DNA of 64,000 nucleotides from JAKFDI01 sp044508835 (GCA_044508835.1 JBIQHD010000014.1:1-64000); one strand, 5' to 3'. Positions 27,416 through 36,069 are shown, counted from the stretch's first letter. Program-made: numbers and translations. Notes: generated from the letters alone by a model not told the origin.

Positions 27416-28168
27416 ATGCGAATGAACCTGCGACTTCTCGCCTCGGCGGCAGCCCTGGCGCTGGCCGCCTGCGGCGGCAACGGCGGCTCGGGCACGCCGA
27501 TCGCGCTGGCCGACCTCCAGGGCTTCTGGAACGGCCCGGTCACCGGCGCCGACCTCGGCGGCGCCGCGGTGGTGCGCTCGGTGGTGCTCGACGACGGGCG
27601 CGCCTGGCTGTTCCTGCACGGCGCGGGCGCCGGCGAGCCGCTGGTGGGCCTGGCGACGGCGCAGCTCGCCGTCTCGGGCGAGAGCTTCACCGGCAACGGC
27701 ACGCGCTACGACACGGCGGGCGCACCCGTCACCACGGTCGGCGTGGCCGGCCACCTGACGGCCGACGGGCTGGACATGACGGCCGCCAACACCGGCAGCA
27801 TCACGCCCAGCAACCTGGCGCTGACGCGCGACGCGCGCTTCGACACGCCCGCGGCCGCGTCGGCGGTGGCGGGCACGTGGGTGTTCACCCAGGCCAACGG
27901 CACGATCGAGGGCACCTGGACCGTGGCCGCCGACGGCGCGCTCGCCGGCACCCGCACGCCCGGCTGCACCTACGCCGGCACGGTCGTCCCGCACGCCGGC
28001 GCCGCGGTGTACGACGTGTCGGTCACCGAGTCCTGCAGCGGCAGCGCGGCCAAGACGCTGGCCGGCATCGCCAAGCTCAACAGCGCCGGCACCTTCCTGA
28101 CCTTCGGCGTGACGACGCCGGACGCCGGCGAAGGCGTCGCCTTCGTCGTGGGCCGCCCCGCGACCTGA
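27416..28168 (+). CDS. Hypothetical lipoprotein next to the giant secreted protein
   Basis: A 250-residue protein with a lipoprotein signal: charged start MRMNLR, hydrophobic core, lipobox LAAC at about 16-19, then GGNGGSG. The mature part looks all-beta with two similar halves, each opening with a W-containing strand (DLQGFWNGPV and VAGTWVFTQAN), and two further cysteines that could pair (TPGCTYAG, ESCSGS). I do not recognise a family. A strong ribosome site (GGAGAAGGAA) precedes the ATG, 52 bp after the giant gene, so it is probably cotranscribed. It may help to fold, tether or release the giant protein; this is inference. Confidence 0.75.
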   Translation: MRMNLRLLASAAALALAACGGNGGSGTPIALADLQGFWNGPVTGADLGGAAVVRSVVLDDGRAWLFLHGAGAGEPLVGLATAQLAVSGESFTGNGTRYDTAGAPVTTVGVAGHLTADGLDMTAANTGSITPSNLALTRDARFDTPAAASAVAGTWVFTQANGTIEGTWTVAADGALAGTRTPGCTYAGTVVPHAGAAVYDVSVTESCSGSAAKTLAGIAKLNSAGTFLTFGVTTPDAGEGVAFVVGRPAT

Positions 28169-28230
28169 AGCCCCGCTTGCATCGTTCCACGAGGGTCCTG
28201 CCGGTGAACGCCGGCGGGACCGCGTTCCGC

Positions 28231-30237
28231 ATGCCGTCGACGCCCCTGCCGACTCCGCCCGCCGCGCACCGCTTCGGCCCCCCATGGCGCCTGGCGCTGC
28301 TCCTGTGGGCGGCGCTGTTCGTGCTGCTGGCGCCGGCGCAGGCTGCGGAGCAGCCGTTCCTGGCGCTCGGCGACCGCATCCACAGCCCGCGGGCCCTGCT
28401 GCCGGCCAGCGCCGTGCTGAAGGACGCCCGGGGCGAGCTCACGATCGACGACGTCCGCCGGCTCGACGCCCGGGGCGGCGCCTTCACGCCCCTGCACCAG
28501 CTCTTCGGCGCCGGCTACGTCAAGGACGTGTACTGGCTGCGCCTGCGCGTCACGCTGCCGCCGGGCACGGGCGAGCGCTGGCTGCTGCAGCTCGCGCCGC
28601 CGTATCTGGACGACATCCGCGTCTACCACCTGCGCCCCGACGGCACGATGGCCCCCGAGCGGCGCGCCGGCGACCGGTCGCCGCACGTGGGTACCTCGGA
28701 GCACCGGCTGGCCACCTTCGGTGTGCGGCTCGATCCCGGCGAGCACGTGTTCTACCTGCGCGTCCAGACGGAAAGCTCGATGGTCCTGCTGCCGCGCCTG
28801 CTGCCCGAGGACCAGGCGAACCGGGCGTGGATGGTCGACTACCTGTTCCTCGGCAGCTACTCCGGGGCGGCGCTGGCCATCGTCGCGGCGGCCATCTTCG
28901 GCGCCTTCCTGCTGCGCGAGCGCGTCTACGTCTTCTTCGCCGTCTTCGTGACCTGCAGCTCGCTGCAGTGGTTCGCGATCAACGGCCTGGCGTACCAGTT
29001 CCTGTTCGCCGACATCCCGCTGCTGGCCGACCGGCTGACGTCGAGCCTGATCGCGGTGTCGGGCGCGACCGGCGCGGTCTTCTTCGCCGAGCTGTTCGAC
29101 TACCGCCGCCGCCACCGCTGGCTGTACGCGTTGATCATGCTCAGCGGCATCTACATGGTGCTGGCGGCGGCCGCGCCGTTCTTCGGCTTCTTCGGCAGCG
29201 TGGCGCCGGCCACCGGCACGCTGATCCTGGTGAACATGGTGCTGATGGTGCGGCCGCTGTGGCTGCTGTGGCAGGAGGGCCAGACCGACGTGCGCGTGGG
29301 CGTGCTCGCCTTCGTGGTGTACGCGACGCTGGTGCTGCTCAACGTCCTGTCGGTGATGGGCTTCGTCCCGCCCACCCAGCTGTCGCTGCGCGGCGCGCAG
29401 GTCGGCGGGGTGGTGCAGCTGTTCATCCTGCTGCTGGCGATCTTCATGCGCGCGATGCGCGCCGAGCGCGGGCGCAAGCGGGCGGAGTCGGCCGTCGCGC
29501 AGGCGCTCGAGCAGCAGGCGCGCGAGCGCCGTGCGCGCGAGGAGCAGTCCTACCTCATCTCGATGATGGCGCACGAGATCCGCACGCCCGTGGCCGTCAT
29601 CGACGCGGCGCTGCAGTCGCTGCAGGTGCTCGACCCCCAGCCGACGCCCGAGCGCGCCCAGCGCCACGAGCGCATCGCGCGCGCCGTGGCGCGCATGAAC
29701 GCGCTGATGGAGCTCGCGCTCACGCAGGACCGGCTGGAGGTGGCGAACTGGAAGCAGGACCTCGCGCCGCTGAACCTGGCCACGCTCACGCGCGACGTGG
29801 TCGGCCTGATCGGCGCCTCGGCCGAGGGCCGCGTCTCCATCGCCGCGCCCGACGACCTGTGCGAGGTGCAGGCCGACGAGCGCATGCTGCGCTACGCGCT
29901 CGTCAACCTCATCGACAACGCCCTCAAGTACTCGCCCGCCGCGGCGCGGGTGAAGGTGTCGATCGAGGAGGCGGCGCAGGACGGCCGGCCGGGCTGCCGC
30001 TGGACCATCGTCGACCAGGGGCGCGGCATCCGCGCGGGCGACCACGAGCGTGTCTTCCACAAGTACTTCCGCGCCGCGGACGTGTCCGAATCGCCGGGGC
30101 TCGGCCTCGGCCTGTACCTCGTCGGGCAGATCGTCGCCCGCCACCAGGGCTGGGTGCGCGCCGTCCCGATGCCGCCCGGCGCGGGCGCCCGTTTCGAATG
30201 CTGGCTGCCGTGCATGCAGCAGGAGGCCCGTCCGTGA
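28231..30237 (+). CDS. 7TMR-DISM sensor histidine kinase
   Basis: A 668-residue membrane kinase. After a signal peptide (about 1-38, ending PAQA) comes a periplasmic 7TMR-DISMED2 jelly-roll (about 60-190; YVKDVYWLRLRVTLPPGTGERWLLQ is typical), then seven membrane helices (about 205-415), a short coiled coil, HisKA with SMMAHEIRTP (phospho-acceptor H448) and a HATPase domain with NLIDNALKYSP and GLGLGLYL. DISMED2 domains are thought to bind carbohydrate-like ligands. A GTG nine codons upstream (28204) has a GAGG at good spacing and is an alternative start. The stop overlaps the response regulator gene. Confidence 0.9.
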   Translation: MPSTPLPTPPAAHRFGPPWRLALLLWAALFVLLAPAQAAEQPFLALGDRIHSPRALLPASAVLKDARGELTIDDVRRLDARGGAFTPLHQLFGAGYVKDVYWLRLRVTLPPGTGERWLLQLAPPYLDDIRVYHLRPDGTMAPERRAGDRSPHVGTSEHRLATFGVRLDPGEHVFYLRVQTESSMVLLPRLLPEDQANRAWMVDYLFLGSYSGAALAIVAAAIFGAFLLRERVYVFFAVFVTCSSLQWFAINGLAYQFLFADIPLLADRLTSSLIAVSGATGAVFFAELFDYRRRHRWLYALIMLSGIYMVLAAAAPFFGFFGSVAPATGTLILVNMVLMVRPLWLLWQEGQTDVRVGVLAFVVYATLVLLNVLSVMGFVPPTQLSLRGAQVGGVVQLFILLLAIFMRAMRAERGRKRAESAVAQALEQQARERRAREEQSYLISMMAHEIRTPVAVIDAALQSLQVLDPQPTPERAQRHERIARAVARMNALMELALTQDRLEVANWKQDLAPLNLATLTRDVVGLIGASAEGRVSIAAPDDLCEVQADERMLRYALVNLIDNALKYSPAAARVKVSIEEAAQDGRPGCRWTIVDQGRGIRAGDHERVFHKYFRAADVSESPGLGLGLYLVGQIVARHQGWVRAVPMPPGAGARFECWLPCMQQEARP

Positions 30238-30944
30238 TCCACGTCGCGCTGGTCGAAGACAACCCGGACCTGCGGGAAGAGGTCGTGTTCCACCTGACCC
30301 GCCAGGGCCACGCGGTGACCGGCCTGCCCGACGGCGCCGCGCTGGACGAGCACCTGGCCCGCGAGCCGGTCGACGTGCTCGTGCTCGACCTCGGCCTGCC
30401 CGGCGAGGACGGCGTCGACATCGCCCAGCGGCTGGCGCGCACGCACCCGGGGCTGGCCGTCGTCATGCTGACCGCGCGCGGGCAGATCGAGGACCGGCTG
30501 CTCGGGCTCAAGAGCGGCGCCGACATCTACCTCGTCAAGCCGGTGGACATGCGCGAGCTGTCCGCCGTGATCGAGAGCATGTACCGCCGCGTGCGCCGCG
30601 GCCCCCCGGCGGCGCCCGCCGCCGGCGACGCGCCGGCCTGGCGGCTGGACGGCTACACCATGGAGCTCACCTCGCCCGCGCAGGAGTCGGTGATGCTCAC
30701 GCCCGCCGAGTTCAACCTCCTGCGCGCGCTGGCCCAGGACGCGCCCGAGCCGGTGACGCGCGCGCGCCTGGCCGCCTCCATCGGGCACTCCGAGCCCGAT
30801 TTCGACTACCGCCGCCTGGAGACGGCGATGAGCCGCCTGCGCAAGAAGATCGAGTCGCGCTGCAGCGACGCCGGCCCGCTGCGCAGCGCCCGCAACGTGG
30901 GCTACGTGTTCGCCGCGGCCATCGAGCTGCGCTCGCCGCGCTAG
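30234..30944 (+). CDS. OmpR-type response regulator paired with the 7TM kinase
   Basis: A 236-residue transcriptional regulator. The receiver domain has the acidic pair E8-D9, phospho-acceptor D52 (VLVLDLGLPG), T at MLTARG and K in YLVKPVD. The C-terminal winged helix (about 135-230) reads MLTPAEFNLLRALAQDAPEPVTR and later RRLETAMSRLRKKIE. It starts at GTG, overlapping the kinase stop (GTGA), with AGGAGG seven bases upstream, which settles the start. The pair sits directly after the secretion locus and may control it; the operator is not visible. Confidence 0.9.
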   Translation: MIHVALVEDNPDLREEVVFHLTRQGHAVTGLPDGAALDEHLAREPVDVLVLDLGLPGEDGVDIAQRLARTHPGLAVVMLTARGQIEDRLLGLKSGADIYLVKPVDMRELSAVIESMYRRVRRGPPAAPAAGDAPAWRLDGYTMELTSPAQESVMLTPAEFNLLRALAQDAPEPVTRARLAASIGHSEPDFDYRRLETAMSRLRKKIESRCSDAGPLRSARNVGYVFAAAIELRSPR

Positions 30945-30968
30945 CGGCGGCGCGCCCCGCGGCGCGCG

Positions 30969-31583
30969 TCAGGCCGCGTTGGCCGTGCGCAGGTGGGCGA
31001 GGGTGCTCACGCGCCTGAGCAGCTCGCGGTCGTTCCACGGCTTCTTGAAGATGCCGTACAGCCCCTCGACGTCGCGCACCCGCGCCTGGAAGTCGTCGTG
31101 GCCGGTGATGGCGATGATGGGCAGGTCCTCCGTCTCCAGGCTGCCCTGCACGTTCGAGATCAGCTCCAGCCCGTCCATGTTGGGCATCTCCAGGTCGGTG
31201 ACGAGCACCGAGAAGAACCGCTTCGACAGGGCCTCGAGCGCCTCGACGCCGTCGGCGGCCAGCACCACCTCGTAGCCCGCGCCCTGCAGCAGCCGCCCGA
31301 GCTTGGCGCGCGCGACCATCGAGTCGTCGGCCACGAGGATGACCGGCGCGCCCGCCGCGGGTGCCGGCGCCCGCGGCTCGGGGGCTGCCGGGACTGCCGG
31401 GGCCGGCGCGCGCGGCGGCTCGGCCTCCGGGCGGCGGTGCGGCAGCTCGTCGTCGCGGCCGCGGAACGCCAGCACCAGCAGTGCGATGAACAGCGCGCCG
31501 AAGATGAGGATCGGGAACGAATAGACGCTCGAGAACAGCGCGCCGAAGAAGGCCATGTCGAACGCAGGCCACGACAGGTTCAT
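30969..31583 (-). CDS. Membrane-tethered stand-alone receiver protein
   Basis: A 204-residue protein with a membrane segment at about 9-40, a Pro/Ala-rich linker (48-80) and a C-terminal CheY-like receiver (81-200) with D86-D87, acceptor D130 (VLVTDLEMPNMDG), T at AITG and K in IFKKPW. No output domain follows. This order, anchor first and receiver last, is unusual and suggests local phospho-signalling at the membrane. It converges on the OmpR-type gene with only 24 bp between stops, a gap holding a GCGCGCC/GGCGCGC hairpin. AAGGA precedes the ATG. Confidence 0.8.
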   Translation of the reverse strand: MNLSWPAFDMAFFGALFSSVYSFPILIFGALFIALLVLAFRGRDDELPHRRPEAEPPRAPAPAVPAAPEPRAPAPAAGAPVILVADDSMVARAKLGRLLQGAGYEVVLAADGVEALEALSKRFFSVLVTDLEMPNMDGLELISNVQGSLETEDLPIIAITGHDDFQARVRDVEGLYGIFKKPWNDRELLRRVSTLAHLRTANAA

Positions 31584-31784
31584 CTGGAGTCCTTCCTGAC
31601 GTCGGGAGTGGGGACGGAGTTCGCATCTTGCCTGCGTTCGCCGGGACGGTCCGTTCCGCGCGGCGGCGGACCCGGCCGGCGCGGTGCGCGGCGTTGCGCG
31701 AATGCCGATTTTGAACACGGCGGGCCCCCCGCCCGCTGCGGGCCGCGGGCGCTCCCGCGCCGGGCGGCTCATGCCGATCGGCGA

Positions 31785-31905
31785 TCGAACGACAAGACCC
31801 GTTCGGGCTGAGGTATCGAAGCCCCCGTGCGTGCCAACAGGCACCTCGACAAGCTCGGCGCGAACGGGCGTTCGCGGCGTTCCTGTCCTCTTGAACGCGA
31901 ATCCG
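31785..31905. repeat. REP-like inverted pair with conserved flanks
   Basis: Left arm GTTCGGGCTGAGGTATCGAAG-like (31798-31822), right arm CTCGACAAGCTCGGCGCGAACGG (from about 31844). Outside the arms are GATCGAACGACAAGA on the left and GTTCCTGTCCTCTTGAACGCG on the right, which also flank the copy at 39.0 kb. The rest of the gene-free stretch 31584-31907 shows nothing else I can name. Confidence 0.7.
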
Positions 31906-31907
31906 CC

Positions 31908-32705
31908 TCAGGCCGGCTGGAAGTGCCGCCGGTAGCGCGGCGGCAGCAGCGCCGCCTGCATCATCAGCGGCAGGTCGGCGGTGTTGAAGTCCGGGTCCCA
32001 CGCCGGCGCGCCCAGCAGCTGCGCGCCGCAGCGCAGGTAGCCCTTGATGAGCGGCGGCGTTTCGGGCTCGAGGTCGCCGCGCAGCCCGTCCACCGGCAGC
32101 GGCAGGCGCGGGTGCACGCGCCAGCGCGCGTCGGCCAGGTGCGTCTCGCGCAGGCGGCGGTACAGGCTGGCGGCGCAGTGGCCGCCGTCGCGCATGCTCA
32201 CGCTGGCGCAGCCGACCATCGTCTCCATGCCGTTGCGCGCCATCAGCTCGGCGAGCGCGCCCCACAGGGCGAGGATCACGCCGCCGGCGCGCCAGTCGGG
32301 GTGCACGCAGGCGCGGCCCAGCTCCACCATGCGCGCGCGCAGCGGGGCCAGCGGCGCCAGGTCGAACTCGCCTTCGCTGTAGTAGCCGCCGGCGCGGCGC
32401 GCCGCCGCGGGCAGCAGCACGCGGTAGGTGCCGATCACCGCGCCGCGCTCGCCGTCCGCGGGCAGCGTGCGCACGACGAGGTGCTCGCAGAAGTCGTCGT
32501 GGCGGTCGGCGTCCAGGCCCGGCGGCGTGCCCGGTGGAACGGCCAGGCGCGCGCCCATCTCCCCGGCGAAGACGCGGTGGCGCAGCCGCTGGGCGTCGCG
32601 CACCTCGTCCTGCGTGCGCGCCCACAGCACCTCGAAGCGCTCGGCGCCGGCCGGCGGCCGGGGGAGGGCGCCGCGGGTCGCGAGCGGTGGCGAGAGGCTT
32701 TCCAT
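31908..32705 (-). CDS. OlsB-type GNAT N-acyltransferase
   Basis: A 265-residue cytoplasmic protein of the hemolysin-like/ornithine acyltransferase family. Visible landmarks are RLRHRVFAGEMG near the N-terminus, VELGRACVHPDWRAGGVILALWGAL (acyl-donor binding) and the C-terminal GAPAWDPDFNTADLPLMM typical of OlsB. The family makes lyso-ornithine lipid by moving a 3-hydroxyacyl group from ACP to ornithine. No OlsA acyltransferase lies nearby, so the specific product is not proven. No strong ribosome site is visible before the ATG at 32705. Confidence 0.82.
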   Translation of the reverse strand: MESLSPPLATRGALPRPPAGAERFEVLWARTQDEVRDAQRLRHRVFAGEMGARLAVPPGTPPGLDADRHDDFCEHLVVRTLPADGERGAVIGTYRVLLPAAARRAGGYYSEGEFDLAPLAPLRARMVELGRACVHPDWRAGGVILALWGALAELMARNGMETMVGCASVSMRDGGHCAASLYRRLRETHLADARWRVHPRLPLPVDGLRGDLEPETPPLIKGYLRCGAQLLGAPAWDPDFNTADLPLMMQAALLPPRYRRHFQPA

Positions 32706-32893
32706 GGGACGGCGTGCCGGCAGCGGAGATGCGGCATCGTCGCCAGGCCCGGTGTCACGGGCATGAAGGCGCGGTGACCCGCGCGTGACGGCCCCGAGTC
32801 CGTGTGCCCGCGGCCGCGGCGGTGGGCGACCCGGCCGAAGTCGAAACTCGTTACGGACCGGCCCGGGCAGTGGCGCGAAAGTCGGCCTTGCGG

Positions 32894-32915
32894 CGCCCGG
32901 CGTGCACGCCGGGCG
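32894..32915. promoter_or_regulatory. Perfect 22-bp palindrome upstream of the SnoaL-like gene
   Basis: CGCCCGGCGTG is followed immediately by its exact reverse complement, ending 23 bp before the ATG at 32939 and just before its ribosome site. It could be a dimeric repressor operator or, without a loop, a cruciform or hairpin affecting translation. The remainder of the gap 32706-32893 shows no clear promoter. Confidence 0.5.
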
Positions 32916-32938
32916 ATGCCGCCACGAAGGAGCGGATC

Positions 32939-33337
32939 ATGACGAACACGGCCGCGGTCACCACCGAAACCCTGCAACGCTTCGCCGACGCCTGGAACCG
33001 CCACGATGTCGACGCCCTCATGTCGTTCATGGCCGACGACTGCGTCTTCGACGCCTCGGCCGGCCCCGAGGCCTGCGGCACCCGCTGCGCCGGCCGCGAG
33101 GCCGTGCGGGCCGCCTTCGCCGACGTCTGGGCCGTCTTCCCCGACGCCCACTGGGGCGGCGCGCGCCACTTGCGCCACTTCGTCCATGGCGACCGCGGCG
33201 TCTCGGAATGGACCTTCACCGGCACCCGGGCGGACGGCCGCCGCGTCGAGGTGCATGGCTGCGACCTCTTCACCTTCCGGGACGGCCGGATCGCCACGAA
33301 GGATTCGTACCGCAAGAACCGCCCGCCGCTGGCCTGA
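32939..33337 (+). CDS. SnoaL-like / NTF2-fold protein
   Basis: A 132-residue single-domain protein. The pattern FADAWNRHDVDALMSFMADDCVF at the N-terminus and GCDLFTFRDGRIATKDSYRKNR at the C-terminus is characteristic of SnoaL-like cone-shaped NTF2-fold proteins. These act as small-molecule isomerases, cyclases, hydrolases or stress-linked binding proteins; the substrate is unknown here. AAGGAG lies seven bases before the ATG. It appears to be monocistronic, with a 42-bp gap to the next reading frame. Confidence 0.8.
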   Translation: MTNTAAVTTETLQRFADAWNRHDVDALMSFMADDCVFDASAGPEACGTRCAGREAVRAAFADVWAVFPDAHWGGARHLRHFVHGDRGVSEWTFTGTRADGRRVEVHGCDLFTFRDGRIATKDSYRKNRPPLA

Positions 33338-33379
33338 CGAGGCCGGCGAACTCGCCGCGGGGCCGGCACTCCAACCCCG

Positions 33380-33874
33380 ATGCACGGCCACCGCTTCGTC
33401 CTCCTCCTGTCGGCGGCGCTGGCCGCCGGCCCCGGTATGGCGCAAGGCGGCGGCGATCCGCTCGACTCGGCCGCGTGCCGCCGGGCGCTCGACGCGCTGC
33501 GCACGCAGGAAGACCAGGCGCCCGCCGGCGCCACCGGCCCGGAGCGCCGGCAGACGGCCGCCCGGCTCGAGCCGCTGCGCCGCGCCGCCGCGCGCGCCTG
33601 CCTCGGCGGCCGCGGCGACCCGCCGTCCGCGCAGCGCCCGGCGCAGCCGCCGGCCGAGGTGCCGCGGATCGCGCTGCCGGGCGCCGCCGTCCCGGCGCCC
33701 GCGGCGCCCCCGCCGCCGGTGGCGAGGCCGCCCGCGCCGCCGGTCGTCGTCACCACCTGCGACGCCGCCGGCTGCTGGGCGAGCGACGGCTCGCGGCTGC
33801 AGCGCTTCGGCACGCAGTTCATGGGGCCGCGCGGGCCGTGCAGCGTGCAGGGCGTGGTGCTGAACTGCCCGTAG
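33380..33874 (+). CDS. Small exported Pro/Ala-rich protein, unknown
   Basis: A 164-residue protein with a signal peptide (cleavage near GMAQ|GGG, residue 22), an Arg-rich helical segment (28-75), a Pro/Ala linker (80-122) and a C-terminal tail with CDAAGCWASDGSRLQRFG and a final Cys pair (PCSVQGVVLNC). The four C-terminal cysteines could form disulphides in the periplasm. I do not recognise a characterised family. No close ribosome site is seen. Confidence 0.7.
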   Translation: MHGHRFVLLLSAALAAGPGMAQGGGDPLDSAACRRALDALRTQEDQAPAGATGPERRQTAARLEPLRRAAARACLGGRGDPPSAQRPAQPPAEVPRIALPGAAVPAPAAPPPPVARPPAPPVVVTTCDAAGCWASDGSRLQRFGTQFMGPRGPCSVQGVVLNCP

Positions 33875-34057
33875 CCGGCCTCGAACGCCGGGCATGAATC
33901 CATACCGGATTCGCATGACCCCCCTGCCTGCGGCGGTTACGAGCCAATTACACTGGTCCGACAATCCGTCTCCGACCCGGCTGGGCACACCATCTGCCGG
34001 CGTCCTTCGGACTCGCCGCACGCCCACCCCCACGTGGCGGCCTGGTTCATCAGCGGC

Positions 34058-34124
34058 ATTGGGCAAGTCATGCCAAGCGGCCCCCACCGGAGTCAGCAGG
34101 ATTTGCCCAATCCCGCTTTTTTTG
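34058..34124 (+). promoter_or_regulatory. Terminator-like hairpin in the pckG leader
   Basis: ATTGGGCAAGT (34058-34068) can pair with ATTTGCCCAAT (34101-34111), giving an 11-bp stem with one G-U pair. After CCCGC comes a run of seven T (34117-34123), then the pckG ATG 22 bases later. An intrinsic-terminator shape just before a start codon suggests attenuation. A -10-like TACACT lies at 33949-33954. Alternatively it ends transcripts from the small gene upstream. Confidence 0.5.
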
Positions 34125-34145
34125 ACTCTGACGACTGGAATCGCC

Positions 34146-36011
34146 ATGAACCGACCCGTGATGGAAGGCATCCGCCTCAATACGCCGTCCTACGTCCGCC
34201 ACAACCGCCTGGTCGAATGGGTGGCCGAGATCGCCGCCCTCACCGAAGCCAAGGACGTGTACTGGTGCGACGGCAGCACCGAGGAGTACGACCGCCTGAG
34301 CGCCCAGCTCGTCGCGGCCGGCACCTTCAAGAAGCTCAACCCCGAACTGCGCCCCAACAGCTACCTCGCCTGCAGCAGCCCGAGCGACGTGGCGCGCGTC
34401 GAGGACCGCACCTTCATCTGCAGCGCGAAGAAGGAAGACGCCGGCCCCACCAACAACTGGATGGACCCGGCCGAGATGCGGGCGCTGCTGCAGACGGGCG
34501 ACAAGGCGCTGTTCAAGGGCGCGATGCGCGGGCGCACCATGTACGTGGTGCCGTTCAGCATGGGGCCGCTCGGCTCGCCCATCGCCCACATCGGCGTGGA
34601 GCTCTCCGACAGCGCCTACGTCGCCGTCAACATGAAGATCATGACGCGCATGGGCCGCGCCGTGCTCGACGTGCTCGGCGCCGACGGCCACTTCGTGCCG
34701 GCCGTGCACACCGTGGGTGCGCCGCTGGAGCCCGGCCAGAAGGACGTGAGCTGGCCCTGCAACGACACCAAGTACATCGTCCACTACCCCGAGACGCAGG
34801 AAATCTGGAGCTACGGCTCCGGCTACGGCGGCAACGCGCTGCTGGGCAAGAAGTGCTTCGCCCTGCGCATCGCCTCCACCATGGGCCGCGACCAGGGCTG
34901 GCTCGCCGAGCACATGCTGGTGCTGGGCGTCACCTCGCCCGAGGGCAAGAAGCACCACGTCGCCGCCGCCTTCCCGAGCGCCTGCGGCAAGACCAACTTC
35001 GCCATGCTGATCCCGCCGGCCGGCTTCGAGGGCTGGAAGGTCACGACCATCGGCGACGACATCGCCTGGATCAAGCCGGGCGCCGACGGCAGGCTCTACG
35101 CCATCAACCCCGAGGCCGGCTACTTCGGCGTGGCGCCGGGCACCAACGAGAAGACCAACTTCAACTGCATGGCGAGCCTGAAGCGCGACGTGATCTTCAC
35201 GAACGTGGCGCTCACCGACGACGGCGACGTGTGGTGGGAAGGCATGACCGACACGCCCCCGGCGCACCTGATCGACTGGCAAGGCAAGGACTGGACGCCG
35301 CAGATCGCCAAGGAGACCGGCGCCAAGGCCGCACACCCGAACGCGCGCTTCACCGTGGCCGCCACCAACAACCCGGCGCTCGACCCCGAGTGGGACAACC
35401 CCGCCGGCGTGGCGATCGACGCCTTCATCTTCGGCGGCCGCCGCTCCACCACCGTGCCGCTGGTGACCGAGGCGCGCAACTGGGTCGAGGGCGTGTACAT
35501 GGCCGCCACCATGGGCTCGGAGACCACCGCCGCCGCCGCCGGCCAGCAGGGCGTGGTGCGCCGCGACCCCTTCGCCATGCTGCCCTTCATGGGCTACAAC
35601 ATGAGCGACTACTTCCAGCACTGGCTGAACCTCGGCAAGAAGCTGGAGGCCGCGGGCGCCAAGCTGCCGAAGATCTACTGCGTCAACTGGTTCCGCAAGG
35701 GCGAGGACGGCAAGTTCGTCTGGCCGGGCTACGGCGAGAACATGCGCGTGCTGAAGTGGATGCTGGAGCGCGTGGACGGCCAGGCGAAGGCCAGCGACCA
35801 CGTGTTCGGCCTGAGCCCCGACTACGGGGACATCAGCTGGCAGGGCCTCGCCTTCACGCCGAAGCAGTTCGAGCAGGTCACCAGCACCAACCCGGCCGAC
35901 TGGAAGACCGAGCTGGCGCTGCACGAAGAGCTGTTCCGCAAGCTGGCCTACCACCTGCCGCCGGAGCTGACGGCGACCAAGGCGCGCCTGGAGGCGCGGC
36001 TGGACGCCTGA
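34146..36011 (+). CDS. pckG: Phosphoenolpyruvate carboxykinase (GTP)
   Basis: A 621-residue cytoplasmic enzyme, full length for the GTP-dependent class, converting oxaloacetate and GTP to PEP, CO2 and GDP in gluconeogenesis. The P-loop/kinase-1 motif AAFPSACGKTNFAML contains C280, the hallmark reactive cysteine of this class. The metal-site region TTIGDDIAWIKPG and the guanine-contacting NWFRKGEDGKFVWPGYGENMRVLKW are also present. The ATG at 34146 matches the family's N-terminus. Its leader holds a terminator-like hairpin and a strong intrinsic terminator follows, so it is probably transcribed alone. Confidence 0.97.
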   Translation: MNRPVMEGIRLNTPSYVRHNRLVEWVAEIAALTEAKDVYWCDGSTEEYDRLSAQLVAAGTFKKLNPELRPNSYLACSSPSDVARVEDRTFICSAKKEDAGPTNNWMDPAEMRALLQTGDKALFKGAMRGRTMYVVPFSMGPLGSPIAHIGVELSDSAYVAVNMKIMTRMGRAVLDVLGADGHFVPAVHTVGAPLEPGQKDVSWPCNDTKYIVHYPETQEIWSYGSGYGGNALLGKKCFALRIASTMGRDQGWLAEHMLVLGVTSPEGKKHHVAAAFPSACGKTNFAMLIPPAGFEGWKVTTIGDDIAWIKPGADGRLYAINPEAGYFGVAPGTNEKTNFNCMASLKRDVIFTNVALTDDGDVWWEGMTDTPPAHLIDWQGKDWTPQIAKETGAKAAHPNARFTVAATNNPALDPEWDNPAGVAIDAFIFGGRRSTTVPLVTEARNWVEGVYMAATMGSETTAAAAGQQGVVRRDPFAMLPFMGYNMSDYFQHWLNLGKKLEAAGAKLPKIYCVNWFRKGEDGKFVWPGYGENMRVLKWMLERVDGQAKASDHVFGLSPDYGDISWQGLAFTPKQFEQVTSTNPADWKTELALHEELFRKLAYHLPPELTATKARLEARLDA

Positions 36012-36037
36012 CGCGGTGAGCGCCGGAACGAACCACG

Positions 36038-36060
36038 AAGGGCGCCGCGGCGCCCTTTTT
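36038..36060 (+). terminator. Rho-independent terminator of pckG
   Basis: A perfect stem (AAGGGCGCC facing GGCGCCCTT, three-base loop) followed by five T, 26 bp after the pckG stop. Confidence 0.9.
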
Positions 36061-36069
36061 CGTTTCATG

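Noticed and set aside
14404..27702. An antisense frame open for 13.3 kb (4432 codons) opposite the giant gene
   Set aside because: Its translation is low-complexity Arg/Ala/Val/His/Asp, without domains, and it runs across the ends of two flanking genes. It follows from GC-rich third positions and GNC-type codons on the sense strand.
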